Source: Bin87 sp964502995 (GTDB lineage Bacteria > Chloroflexota > Dehalococcoidia > Lucifugimonadales > UBA3495). From it: a stretch of 64,000 nt of DNA. The translations under genes and the position numbers were made by a program. The stretch spans positions 1-64,000 of the forward strand of contig CAZCZB010000011.1 in NCBI GenBank assembly GCA_964502995.1, in the 5' to 3' direction. The stretch's first letter is position 1; each line of letters starts with the position of its first letter. The notes below the pieces were generated by a model. It had not been told where the DNA came from. It searched no databases and saw nothing but the letters and a program-made list of their open reading frames with translations. Positions 16,166 to 24,851 of the stretch are shown piece by piece.

Positions 16166-16435
16166 TCAGGTTCGGTCTGCGATAACTCGCATCAGATCCT
16201 GCAGGTCGGGAAACAGGTGGGCGTCGGGAGTGTGCTTGTGCTCGCCGACCGGTTCTCCATCAATCAGGATGTCGAACTTGCCGTGTTCGCCGGGTGTGAG
16301 TTTGAACGTGGAAGTGTTGTCGCCTGTGCGGGTCAACGCTTCGCTGGCCATCCAGGCCGCGCGTCCGGCGTGTCCTCAATCCCGGCAATAGACGATTTCA
16401 GTCTCCATCCGCTTGATATCGGGTCGCTGCGTCAT
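16166..16435 (-). CDS. SelW/Rdx-like selenoprotein 1 (in-frame TGA = Sec20)
   Basis: Read from ATG 16435 with TGA (16376-16378) as selenocysteine, the product is 89 residues: the N terminus ends EIVYCRDU, giving the CxxU redox motif (Cys17, Sec20), followed by GHAGRAAWMASEAL, KLTPGEHGKFDILIDGEPV, and FPDLQDLMRVI. This is the thioredoxin-like Rdx/SelW fold, whose members normally carry CxxC or CxxU in this place. Standard callers would see only the part after TGA (16166-16351). A second SelW-like gene in the window has TGA at the same place, which argues against a random stop. A weak AGGG box precedes the start. Confidence 0.82.
16353..16372 (-). promoter_or_regulatory. Possible SECIS hairpin of SelW-like gene 1
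   Basis: Just after the TGA the mRNA can form CA-c-GCCG / CGGC-c-UG with the apical loop GACGCG, which starts 10 nt after UGA. Position and G-rich loop entry resemble bacterial SECIS elements, and the equivalent hairpin in the second gene has its loop at the same offset and also begins GAC. The stem is short. Confidence 0.45.
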
Positions 16436-16565
16436 GGTAGCCCTGCGGTCGGCCATCAGGCCGGCAGCTGTGATGGCCCCGATGGGACGGCAATCAAAAA
16501 CCCATTGCTAAGGCATTAAAACGGCGCTTGCGGCTGCTGAAAGGATCCGCAGCCTGCCACCGAAT

Positions 16566-17330
16566 TCATGGCGCTCTGGCGAACCATTCGCAAAGAGCGT
16601 GCCAAAAATTGCCCTTGTCGCCAAGGTCCATGTGGTCTGCATCCGGTATCTCGGCGTACTCCTTGGGCTCAACTGCGGCATGGAACAATTTGCGCCCCTG
16701 CGATACGGGAACGATGGTGTCCGCAGCGCCGTGGAGGATCAACAGTGGGCAGCCGATGCGCGCCACACGCGCCGACGAGTCGAACTTGTTCCCAACCAGG
16801 AGCCCGCCCAATGTAATGACGGGGTGGAAGATGCGCCCCATGTCGCGCAGCGACGCGAACGGCGCGACCAGTGCCATGCCACGCGGAGGCGACGACTCCG
16901 CGGCCAGCCGCACCGCAACCGCCGCTCCCAATGAAATGCCGAGATAGAGCGTCCGGTCCAGGCCCACGCCATAGTGTTGCTGCAGGTGCGCCAACGCGGC
17001 GCGCGCGTCCACGGCAGTGTTGGCAACGGACGCCCTGCCTTCACTCAGCCCAAAACCCCGGTAGTCGAAGCCGAATATGTTGGCGCCGGTATGGTTCCGC
17101 ACTGCGTTGAACTCGCCCACGCGACGGCTGAGGTTGCCGCCTGCGCCGCCGAACCAGAGCCAGGTCAGTTCCGCGTCGCGCTCACCCGGCATATACCAGC
17201 AATGCAGCCATTGGCCGTTGGCGGTTTTGGCCCAACTCTCATCGTACTCCATGCCGAGGTCGGTCGGGACAGCCTCGCACACGGGACGGGGCTGAAAAAG
17301 AAGCCGCCGCTCGACAACTTCAAACAGCAT
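16566..17330 (-). CDS. Alpha/beta hydrolase (BEM46/YfhR-like)
   Basis: The 254-residue protein is an alpha/beta hydrolase: the oxyanion-hole strand WLWFGGAGGNLSRR, the strand FGFDYRGFGLSEG, the nucleophile elbow GISLGAA (G-x-S-x-G), the acid Asp in HGAADTIVP and the base His in DADHMDLG. An in-frame extension to 17468 was not used because it would overlap the upstream gene and lacks family character; the chosen start gives MLFEVVERRLLFQP, the usual membrane-proximal start of this group. Substrate unknown. It runs in the same direction as the membrane protein upstream, 31 nt away. Confidence 0.85.
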   Translation of the reverse strand: MLFEVVERRLLFQPRPVCEAVPTDLGMEYDESWAKTANGQWLHCWYMPGERDAELTWLWFGGAGGNLSRRVGEFNAVRNHTGANIFGFDYRGFGLSEGRASVANTAVDARAALAHLQQHYGVGLDRTLYLGISLGAAVAVRLAAESSPPRGMALVAPFASLRDMGRIFHPVITLGGLLVGNKFDSSARVARIGCPLLILHGAADTIVPVSQGRKLFHAAVEPKEYAEIPDADHMDLGDKGNFWHALCEWFARAP

Positions 17331-17361
17331 GAGATCTGATAACAGGAACCGTTGCGGGCCG

Positions 17362-17817
17362 CTATTCTTCCCCGCTGAAGGGTTGGGGTTTGCTGAATGG
17401 TTCGCCGTGTTCCTCGGCTTCCATGCGGCGACGGTTCCAGTCGCGCCAGATTGAGTTGGCCTCGGCACGACCCTCGGCGCGTCTCCGTTCCTTGAGAGGG
17501 GTCACCCACTTCTCTCGCAGCCAGTCGGCGATCACCATAGTTCCTCCCGTAATCTCAGCCGCGGTCAGCGCCAGCCCCAGGGCCGCGGCGTGGGCGATGG
17601 CGAACCCCAGCATCACGGATTCCGCGGTCGCGGCGGCGCTCACGTCTCCGGCGCTCGCACCGGCGCCGAAGACCCCGATGCCATCAGCGACGTGAGGCCA
17701 TGATACCACCCCGTAGCCTGCCAGGCTGAGCAGGATGAATGCGATCAGGTAAGCAGGCCGGCGCGCCGGCGTAACGCTGAACAGCGATTCGCGTTCCGCA
17801 GGATGCTCGCCGTTCAT
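17362..17817 (-). CDS. Membrane protein with W-x-D-W C-terminal tail, unknown function
   Basis: The 151-residue protein has two hydrophobic segments (about residues 21-45 and 65-92: 'AYLIAFILLSLAGYGVVSW' and 'MLGFAIAHAAALGLALTAAE'), then a charged helix ERRRAEGRAEAN and the tail IWRDWNRRRMEAEEHGEPFS-K-P-Q-P. The tail aligns with the C terminus of the unknown protein in the atp operon (EAN-x2-W-x-DW-x2-R...AE-x2-GE-x-F-x2-P-x-P). The N-terminal parts of the two proteins differ. Function unknown. It lies between the hydrolase and the large FeS oxidoreductase, 44 nt after the latter. Confidence 0.72.
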   Translation of the reverse strand: MNGEHPAERESLFSVTPARRPAYLIAFILLSLAGYGVVSWPHVADGIGVFGAGASAGDVSAAATAESVMLGFAIAHAAALGLALTAAEITGGTMVIADWLREKWVTPLKERRRAEGRAEANSIWRDWNRRRMEAEEHGEPFSKPQPFSGEE

Positions 17818-17861
17818 GGCCGGCTATGCGACTCCCCCGGCCAGGGGTTCGGGTCATGCGG

Positions 17862-19934
17862 TCAGTCGTCGGCCAGGCTGTCGGCCAGTATTTCCAGAAC
17901 GTCGCGGGCGTCCTTCGTATCGGCCTCGCCCTTGGACTGGATGCCCTCGTTCATCATCTGCAGGCAGAACGGACAGGAGACCCCGACGGTGTCGGCCTGG
18001 GTTTCCAAAAAGTGGTCGGTGCGGACGTGGTTGATGCGCTCGCCCTGGCTCTCCTCAATCCACATGTGGCCGCCACCGGCGCCGCAGCAGAAGCCGCGCT
18101 CGCGACAACGGGGTTCCATTTCCACCAGCGTCAGGCCAGGAATGGCCCGGGCCACGTTGCGCGGCTCGTCGTACACGCCGTTGTGCCGGCCCAGGAAGCA
18201 GGAGTCGTGGTAAGCCACCGAAACGTTCATCATCTTGACCGGCTTCACGCGCCCCTCGCGGATGAGGCCGTCCACGAATTGGCTGTAGTGCATGACATCG
18301 TAGTCGCCACCGAACTGGGGGTACTCGTTCTTGATGGTGTTGAAGCAGTGGGGGCAGATGGTGACGACAGTCTTGATGTTGTAGCTGTTCATCACCTCGA
18401 CGTTTTGCTGCGCCAGCATCTGGTACAGGTACTCGTTGCCCATGCGTCGCGCCGGGTCGCCGGTGCAGGATTCCTCCTCGCCCAGAATGGCGAAATCAAC
18501 GCCGGCCGATTTCAGGACTTTCACCATCGATCGGGCGATGCCCTGGCTGCGCTGCTCCAGCGCGGCGGTGCAGCCCACCCAGAACAGCACCTCGGCGTCC
18601 GGCTTTTCGGCGATGGTGGGCACGTCCAGTCCCTCCGCCCAATCGGTGCGGGCGAACGTGGTGCCCCGCCAGGGATGGCCGCGCTGTTCCATGCTGAGCA
18701 GCGCGTTCATGCCGGTTTCGGGTATGCGCGATTCCTCCAGCACCAGGCTGCGGCGCATGTCCATGATGGTGGGCACGTGTTCCACCACCACCGGGCATTC
18801 CTCCATGCACGCGCCGCAGGACACGCAGTCCCAGATGGCTTGTTCCGGTATGGCGCCGTCGATGATCGGCATGGGTTCTACGTGCTGGGCGTCGCGCGGA
18901 CCCTGGTGCCCGATGGCGATCATGTGCTCCTTGAGGTTCTCCACGATGTGCATGGGAGACAGCACCTTGCCGGTGGTGTTGGCCGGGCAGGCGTCGGTGC
19001 AGCGTCCGCACACGGCGCAGGCGTAGCCGTCCAGCAGTTGCCGCCACGTGAAATCCTGGACGCGGGATGCGCCGAACCGTGTGTCCTCGTCCATGCTGTC
19101 CAGGTCGATGATCGGGATCTGCAGCCCGCCCCTGGGCTCCAGATTGCGGAAGAAAGCGTTGACCGGCGCGGCCACCATGTGGATGTGCTTCGAGAAGGGA
19201 ATGTACAGCGAGAACCCCAGGATGATCAGCAGATGCACCCACCAGAATACCGCCTGCAACGCGCCGGCGACCTCCACCGACATACCCATGGCGCTGAACC
19301 ATCCGCCGATGGCGCCTCCGATGAATACGACGGCCTCCGGTCCGTGGCCGTCGGCGGCGACGTAGAAGGCATGAACCAGCAGCGTCGCGACCATCAATCC
19401 GGCGGTGAGGCCGACGATGATCACCGATTCGCCCTTGCGAGTCAGATCGAAGCTGAGGCGATGGGGCTGCGCGATCCAGCGGCGAACGAGCGCCCAGATC
19501 AGCGCGGCCAGCACCACCACGGCCAGGATGTCGAGGTAGATGCTGTACACCGCAACGCCGGTTTTGGTGATGATGGTCTCGCCCAGAGGGTGCCAGATGG
19601 ATCCGCCGAAGATGAAGATCAGGTAGGACAGGCTGAAGGACAGGAAACCCCAGAATATGGCGGCGTGGCCGATGCCGGCCAGGTCGATGCGACGGGAGCG
19701 CGGGTCGGTTCGGCCCACGCGCTGCAGCACCTTGCGCTGTCCCAGCACGATTGCCGCCGCGCCGGTCAGTCGGGTCAGGGGCCGGTCGAACCGGGCGACC
19801 GACGTGCCCTGGAGCACCAACCGGAACACGCGGTGGTAGATCGCGTAACCCGCCACGGCCAAAACAACCGCAGTCAGAACATACACGCCCACCCAAACCG
19901 GGAGGACGCCGAACAGAGCATCAGGGGGAACCAT
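17862..19934 (-). CDS. Membrane b-type cytochrome / [4Fe-4S] / CCG-domain oxidoreductase (HdrD/EMO-like)
   Basis: The 690-residue protein has six or so membrane helices (about residues 8-260) of the NarI/heme-b type, with His residues in 'GIGHAAIFWGF' and 'WWVHLLIILGFSLYI', then two ferredoxin-type clusters (CAVCGRCTDACP and CVSCGACMEECP), and two CCG domains (WVGCTAA...CTGDPARR; YHDSCFLGRHNG...GFCCGAGGG). This order matches EtfAB:menaquinone oxidoreductase-like proteins that pass electrons between a soluble flavoprotein and quinone. The start at 19934 was chosen because AAGGG lies 6 nt before ATG; a longer frame reaches 20039. No etf genes are in the window, so the partner is unknown. Confidence 0.88.
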   Translation of the reverse strand: MVPPDALFGVLPVWVGVYVLTAVVLAVAGYAIYHRVFRLVLQGTSVARFDRPLTRLTGAAAIVLGQRKVLQRVGRTDPRSRRIDLAGIGHAAIFWGFLSFSLSYLIFIFGGSIWHPLGETIITKTGVAVYSIYLDILAVVVLAALIWALVRRWIAQPHRLSFDLTRKGESVIIVGLTAGLMVATLLVHAFYVAADGHGPEAVVFIGGAIGGWFSAMGMSVEVAGALQAVFWWVHLLIILGFSLYIPFSKHIHMVAAPVNAFFRNLEPRGGLQIPIIDLDSMDEDTRFGASRVQDFTWRQLLDGYACAVCGRCTDACPANTTGKVLSPMHIVENLKEHMIAIGHQGPRDAQHVEPMPIIDGAIPEQAIWDCVSCGACMEECPVVVEHVPTIMDMRRSLVLEESRIPETGMNALLSMEQRGHPWRGTTFARTDWAEGLDVPTIAEKPDAEVLFWVGCTAALEQRSQGIARSMVKVLKSAGVDFAILGEEESCTGDPARRMGNEYLYQMLAQQNVEVMNSYNIKTVVTICPHCFNTIKNEYPQFGGDYDVMHYSQFVDGLIREGRVKPVKMMNVSVAYHDSCFLGRHNGVYDEPRNVARAIPGLTLVEMEPRCRERGFCCGAGGGHMWIEESQGERINHVRTDHFLETQADTVGVSCPFCLQMMNEGIQSKGEADTKDARDVLEILADSLADD

Positions 19935-20060
19935 AACCAGCCCTTTTCCAGGCGCCGAACAGTCGGCACGCGCAGTGAGAAATTCGGCGGTTAGTTTATC
20001 ACGTTGGCATATACCATCCTCCAAAGGGCGCCGTTTCAACCAAATTCATCCGGCGCTGAT

Positions 20061-20090
20061 TTGCGGGCAAGTGAAACCTGTCTTTATAAT
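20061..20090 (+). promoter_or_regulatory. Predicted promoter of the secreted protease gene
   Basis: TTGCGG (20061-20066) and a perfect TATAAT (20085-20090) are separated by 18 bp, about 40 nt upstream of the start codon at 20132. Confidence 0.55.
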
Positions 20091-20131
20091 CCGTCGGACA
20101 GTCAGGACACACGAAATGAACAGGCAGTAGG

Positions 20132-22036
20132 ATGAGGCGCATGTGGAAGGCGAAGTTTCGTAGCAAATCTGTGTGGGTGATGGCGCTGCTGCTGGCGGCA
20201 GTTATATCGGTAAGCGCGGGTTGGGTATTTGATACAGGAGAGGCCGCTGCTTTTCAGCCGGATGGCATCAGTATCCTGCAGGATCCCCACCACGAACCTC
20301 CCTGTCCCTATGGACACGATGACGCGTGCGAAAACGGACCCCGGCTGGTCTCGCCCCACGCCTATCTGGCATCCGACCCACACCGGCCGCATATTCACAC
20401 CGCTGACGGGCATGATCACTCGGAACACGTGGCGGACATCGCCCGCCTCAACCAACGGGTGATGGCCAGAATCGCGGATTCGGGAAACGACGCCGTTGCC
20501 GGCGACGGCGAACCCGGCGGGTCGGACGACGGAGTCCGCCATGCAATCACCTCAGACATTATTGGCCTGCCCTGGGTGCGGGACGGGCAGACACCGGCCG
20601 AGGCGCTTACCGTCGCTTGGTTGGGTGAGTTACAGGAATACAATCCGGCGTTGGTCACTTTCCTGGTGCGCATGCCGTTCCTGCAGGACCACACGCCCGG
20701 CGACCTCCAGGCTATTCAGACCCTCACGATAATTTCGGCTGGCGGGTCATCCTTTGATCCCGACCCACAATACGCGACAGCCCTGGCTACCCACGCCGGG
20801 TTCGCTGACGGTGGTGGTGTCGATAACAATGAGGCCAAAATCATCGCGGTGACCAGTATCCCTTATCTCAGCGGCGGCGATGCATTGATTAATTTGCTGG
20901 CCCATTTCGGGACTGTCGAGGAACACAGTTCAGGGGGACTCTACGGCAACCAGTTGACGTTCGCTGTAGTGAGGGTGGCTGCCGTCAAACAAAACAGCGA
21001 ACTGATGCGAACCGCGGTTTCCGCTACCCGACACGCTGAAACTGTGATGGGTCAATCCCTGCCCACCGACTTTGTAGGCATATTGACAGCGAACTCGTCC
21101 AGTTTCGCCGGCGCAAACAACGGCATCCACATCCAGGTGGACGACGGGTTCGACGGGACCTACCCCGACCGGCGGCGGCAGAACACGATTGCCCACGAAA
21201 TCGGACATTACTGGTGGGGCGCCGGCCGGAACAACTTCCACGAAGACTGGATATCTGAAGGCGCCGCGTCCTACATTGGCGCTTACTCGGTAAAGGCCCA
21301 GTTTGGCGATAATCGTCTTCAGGAGGATTACTACCCGTGCGCTTATTACCGCACCATAGAGCACCTGCGGGCCGACAATCCGCAGTACATCTCCTCCTTC
21401 GGCAGTCTGTGCAACTATTCGCTGGGCGAGAAGTTATTCATCAACCTTGATCGCAATATGGGACACGTTGCCTTTGCCAATGGCTTCCGCAATTTGCACC
21501 AACGGCTGTCCACCTACGAGACTGATGAGATCGACCAGGGATTGAGCCTGATGCGCTCCTTCTGCTCGCAATGTCTGGCATCCACCTCCGTTTTCAGCGG
21601 CGCCGGGCACACCTTGGCCCGGCATTACGGCGAGAAGGTGCTTACGGATGCCAGCGCGCCCATCGGCGCCATTCCGCGCCTCGGCAGTTCGCCAGGTGTG
21701 TCGATGCGCGACCAATACAGTTCCAACCGTCAATATGGCGTAGCCGAGATATCAGCCAGCAGCCCCGATCAACGCCGATGGCTCCGGTTGGATTTCAGTT
21801 CCGCGCCGTTCCCACCGGAAACCGTCCGTGTCTACGTGCGGCAATACTATGAGGAGCGTCATCCGTATTACTCACAGTGGCAAGAGCGGACCGTGTATAG
21901 CAGCGATTCTGGCGCCGCATGGTTCAACGTTTACCTGGGCAATCCGCCCCGGCGGGCCATCGGCCACCATTGGGTGTACGTGTACAACGAGGCCGGCCAG
22001 AAGGTTGCTGAGGCGGAGTACCAGGTGGTTCCCTGA
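20132..22036 (+). CDS. Secreted gluzincin-type zinc metallopeptidase
   Basis: The 634-residue protein starts with a basic stretch and one hydrophobic helix (residues 14-32, 'VWVMALLLAAVISVSAGWVF'), a signal peptide or anchor. A His/Asp-rich region follows (residues 50-105, many H). The catalytic zinc site is HEIGH at residues 355-359 with the third ligand probably Glu376 in DWISEGAA, an M1-like arrangement although two residues shorter than the usual spacing. The last ~110 residues look like a beta-rich domain (RVYVRQYYEERHP, WVYVYNEAG). Probably an exported peptidase acting on external protein. ATG 20141 is an alternative start with GGATGAGG just upstream. Confidence 0.75.
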   Translation: MRRMWKAKFRSKSVWVMALLLAAVISVSAGWVFDTGEAAAFQPDGISILQDPHHEPPCPYGHDDACENGPRLVSPHAYLASDPHRPHIHTADGHDHSEHVADIARLNQRVMARIADSGNDAVAGDGEPGGSDDGVRHAITSDIIGLPWVRDGQTPAEALTVAWLGELQEYNPALVTFLVRMPFLQDHTPGDLQAIQTLTIISAGGSSFDPDPQYATALATHAGFADGGGVDNNEAKIIAVTSIPYLSGGDALINLLAHFGTVEEHSSGGLYGNQLTFAVVRVAAVKQNSELMRTAVSATRHAETVMGQSLPTDFVGILTANSSSFAGANNGIHIQVDDGFDGTYPDRRRQNTIAHEIGHYWWGAGRNNFHEDWISEGAASYIGAYSVKAQFGDNRLQEDYYPCAYYRTIEHLRADNPQYISSFGSLCNYSLGEKLFINLDRNMGHVAFANGFRNLHQRLSTYETDEIDQGLSLMRSFCSQCLASTSVFSGAGHTLARHYGEKVLTDASAPIGAIPRLGSSPGVSMRDQYSSNRQYGVAEISASSPDQRRWLRLDFSSAPFPPETVRVYVRQYYEERHPYYSQWQERTVYSSDSGAAWFNVYLGNPPRRAIGHHWVYVYNEAGQKVAEAEYQVVP

Positions 22037-22337
22037 ACGCGGGTTCACCGTTTGGGTGGAGACCCCATGCCATTGCCGTTACATCGCGCATTGTTCGCTT
22101 GACGCGTGGTTCAGGTACGTTGTAGTATGACGGTGACCGCGACGATGCAGGCCGGCCGTGTTCCGGAGTGCGTATCGTTGATCGCGGTCGGGAGCGTGTA
22201 ACGAAATCCCTCGTCGATGTCCGACGCGCACGCGGTTATCAACTCTCCATCAACGCAAGCGGTTCCAGCCACGCCTGCTGCCCTGAGCATCCGGACAGCC
22301 TGCTGAACCGGGGGTCGGGTACAGAAACCCAGCACCT
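22037..22337 (+). other. Intergenic region and long pyrG leader
   Basis: About 300 bp with no convincing ORF. It contains the promoter-like pair at 22099-22128, so the pyrG transcript would carry a leader of about 200 nt. No known riboswitch or clear attenuator hairpin with a T-run was recognised. Confidence 0.5.
22099..22128 (+). promoter_or_regulatory. Predicted promoter of pyrG
   Basis: TTGACG (22099-22104) and TAGTAT (22123-22128) are separated by 18 bp in an otherwise non-coding stretch. Confidence 0.5.
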
Positions 22338-24002
22338 ATGCCCACAAAGTATATTTTCGTAACCGGCGGCGTGGTTAGCTCCATTGGCAAGGGCATCTGC
22401 GTCGCGTCCATCGGTCGCGTACTGAAAAGCCAGGGGCTCTCCGTAACGGTCGTCAAACTGGACCCTTACCTAAACGTCGATCCCGGCACCATGTCTCCCT
22501 ACCAGCACGGCGAGGTGTTCGTAACCAAGGACGGCGGCGAAACCGACCTTGACCTGGGGCACTACGAAAGATTCATCGACATCGAACTGACCCGAGACAG
22601 CAACGTCACCGCCGGTCAGGCCTACCTGGAACTCATCACCAGGGAACGCCGGGGCGATTTCCTGGGCGGCACGATCCAGACGGTGCCGCACCTGACCAAC
22701 GAGATCAAGGACCGTTTGATCGGCCTGGCCGAACGATCCAATGCCGACGTGATGGTGGTGGAGGTCGGCGGGACCGTGGGAGATATCGAAGGGTTGCCCT
22801 TCCTTGAGGCGATCCGGCAGATGCGCAACACCGTCGGGCGCAGCAACGTGTTCTATATGCACCTGACCCTGCTGCCCTACATCTCGGCATCCGAGGAGTT
22901 GAAAACCAAGCCCACGCAGCACAGCGTAAAGGAACTGCGCAGCATCGGCATCCAGCCCGATGCCCTGGTGTGCCGCAGCGACACCGAGGTAACCCGCAGC
23001 ATCCAGGAGAAGTTGTCGCTGTTCTGCGACGTGGAGTCCGAAGCGGTTTTCCCAATGCCCACGGTCAGCAACGTGTACGAAGTGCCCCTGATCATGGAGG
23101 CTTACGGATTGGGACGTTTCGTGTCCCAGGCGTTGGGACTCGGCGGTCGCCGGGAACTCGCCGAGTGGCACGGCCTCGTTGAACAGATGAATTCCGCGGA
23201 GCGGACAATCCCGATCGCCATTGTGGGCAAGTACGTGGAATATCCCGACTCCTATATGTCCGTCCGTGAAGCGCTCCGTCATGCCGCCGCGTCCTGCGGC
23301 CTGCGCGCCGACGTGCGATGGGTGCATTCGGAGGCGGTGGAACGCGACGGCCCCGACGCGCACCTGAGCGACGTGTGCGGCATCGTGGTGCCGGGCGGTT
23401 TCGGACCCCGGGGCGTCGAGGGCATGGTCGATACCAGCCGTTACGCCAGGGACAAGGAAGTGCCCTACCTGGGCCTGTGCCTCGGTATGCAGGTGATGGT
23501 GATCGACTGGGCGCGCGACGTTGCTGGCCTGCGCTGGGCCAATTCGTCCGAGTTGGACCCCGACTGCGAGCATCCCGTCATAGACATCATGCACGGGCAA
23601 AAAGGAATCACCGACCTGGGCGGCACCATGCGGCTGGGACAGTATCCCTGCCTGCCGCAGAGCAACACGCAAATGGCGGCGGCATACAAGTCGGTTCCCA
23701 GCGCCGCGAAGATCATGGAACGACACCGCCACCGTTACGAAGTCAACAATCAATACCGGGAATCCCTGGAAGCATCCGGGATGGTGATGAGCGGCCTGTC
23801 TCCGGACGGAGAACTCGTGGAGGCCGCCGAGGTGCCCGACCATCCTTTCATGGTGGGCGTGCAGTTCCATCCCGAGTTCCAGTCCCGACCCAACCGGCCG
23901 CATCCGTTGTTCTGCGCCCTCATGGGCCAGGCGCGCGACACGGTCCGGGAGGGCAGGCAACTGCCGTTCAACCGGCCGGGTTGGTGGTCGTTTTCGGCCT
24001 AG
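22338..24002 (+). CDS. pyrG: CTP synthase
   Basis: PyrG makes CTP from UTP, ATP and glutamine. The 554-residue protein is complete: synthetase domain opening TKYIFVTGGVVSSIGKG with the P-loop, KLDPYLNVDPGTMSPYQHGE, then the class I glutaminase with PGGFGPRG, the nucleophile Cys in LGLCLGMQ near residue 380, and the His/Glu pair in VQFHPEFQSRP. It stands as the first of a forward run leading to the aldolase and rho genes. Confidence 0.98.
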   Translation: MPTKYIFVTGGVVSSIGKGICVASIGRVLKSQGLSVTVVKLDPYLNVDPGTMSPYQHGEVFVTKDGGETDLDLGHYERFIDIELTRDSNVTAGQAYLELITRERRGDFLGGTIQTVPHLTNEIKDRLIGLAERSNADVMVVEVGGTVGDIEGLPFLEAIRQMRNTVGRSNVFYMHLTLLPYISASEELKTKPTQHSVKELRSIGIQPDALVCRSDTEVTRSIQEKLSLFCDVESEAVFPMPTVSNVYEVPLIMEAYGLGRFVSQALGLGGRRELAEWHGLVEQMNSAERTIPIAIVGKYVEYPDSYMSVREALRHAAASCGLRADVRWVHSEAVERDGPDAHLSDVCGIVVPGGFGPRGVEGMVDTSRYARDKEVPYLGLCLGMQVMVIDWARDVAGLRWANSSELDPDCEHPVIDIMHGQKGITDLGGTMRLGQYPCLPQSNTQMAAAYKSVPSAAKIMERHRHRYEVNNQYRESLEASGMVMSGLSPDGELVEAAEVPDHPFMVGVQFHPEFQSRPNRPHPLFCALMGQARDTVREGRQLPFNRPGWWSFSA

Positions 24003-24187
24003 CCACATGGTGAACGGCCAATCATTAATCCGAAAATCCGAACGCCACCCGAAATACCGCCACACTCGTTGATCCGATAATCGATTGTACTCAGATGACC
24101 GCGGCGCCCATACCCATCTTGTCGGGCACGCGCCATATCAACCATTGCAGTCCCGTTTTCAGGGCAATCAGCCTGGGAGGATAAACA

Positions 24188-24847
24188 GTGAAACTGTTTC
24201 TGGACACAGCCAACATTGATGAGATACGCAGCGCCGCCGAACTTGGCGTGATCTCAGGCATAACCACCAACCCGTCGCTGGCCGCCAAAGAGGGCATCGG
24301 CGGAGCCGCCGGCTACCGCGCCGCCGTGCAGGAAATCGCCGACATTATCGACGGCCCGATATCGGTTGAAGTGGTCAGCACCGACGCCGATGGAATGATA
24401 CGCGAGGGTCGCGACATTGCCGAATGGATTCCCAATCCCTGGGTAAAAATCCCCAGCACCGAGGAGGGTTTCAAGGCCATCAGCGTTTTGGCCAGGGACG
24501 GCATACAGATCAACCAGACCCTGGTGTTCACTGTGAACCAGGCATTGCTGGGAGCCAACGCGGGCAGCACCGTAGTCAGCCCGTTCGTGGGACGCCTGGA
24601 CGACATTGGACAGGACGGCATGGAACTGGTGCGCGACATCGTTTCCGTGTACCGCCAGCAGAACGTCGAAACGATGGTGATGGCGGCCAGTATCCGCGGG
24701 GCGCGCCACTGCACCACCGCTGCCGCTGCCGGCGCCGACATATCAACCGTGCCCTATAACGTGCTCACACAGATGATAAAACACCCACTCACCGACGCCG
24801 GTCTGTCGCGATTCCTGCAGGACTGGCAGCAAGCATCCGGAGGCTGA
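24188..24847 (+). CDS. TalC/FSA-type transaldolase
   Basis: The 219-residue protein belongs to the short transaldolase/fructose-6-phosphate aldolase family: KLFLDTANIDEIR, 'GVISGITTNPSLAAKEG', the Schiff-base Lys in WVKIPSTEEGFKAI near residue 88, 'INQTLVFTVNQALLGANAG', 'SPFVGRLDDIG' and 'MVMAASIRG'. The protein could serve as transaldolase or FSA; the sequence alone does not decide. The start is GTG with GGGAGGATAAACA upstream. rho begins 4 nt after its stop, so the two are probably co-translated. Confidence 0.93.
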   Translation: MKLFLDTANIDEIRSAAELGVISGITTNPSLAAKEGIGGAAGYRAAVQEIADIIDGPISVEVVSTDADGMIREGRDIAEWIPNPWVKIPSTEEGFKAISVLARDGIQINQTLVFTVNQALLGANAGSTVVSPFVGRLDDIGQDGMELVRDIVSVYRQQNVETMVMAASIRGARHCTTAAAAGADISTVPYNVLTQMIKHPLTDAGLSRFLQDWQQASGG

Positions 24848-24851
24848 CGAT

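Noticed and set aside
16352..16435. TGA at 16376 read as a frameshift or pseudogene of a SelW-like gene
   Set aside because: The frame is open and well-shaped on both sides of TGA, the TGA lies exactly at the redox motif, and a second gene at 46378 has the same feature.
17826..19994. 722-codon forward ORF antisense to the FeS oxidoreductase
   Set aside because: GC-rich shadow: its product is low-complexity and has no domain, while the minus strand shows clear cluster and CCG motifs.
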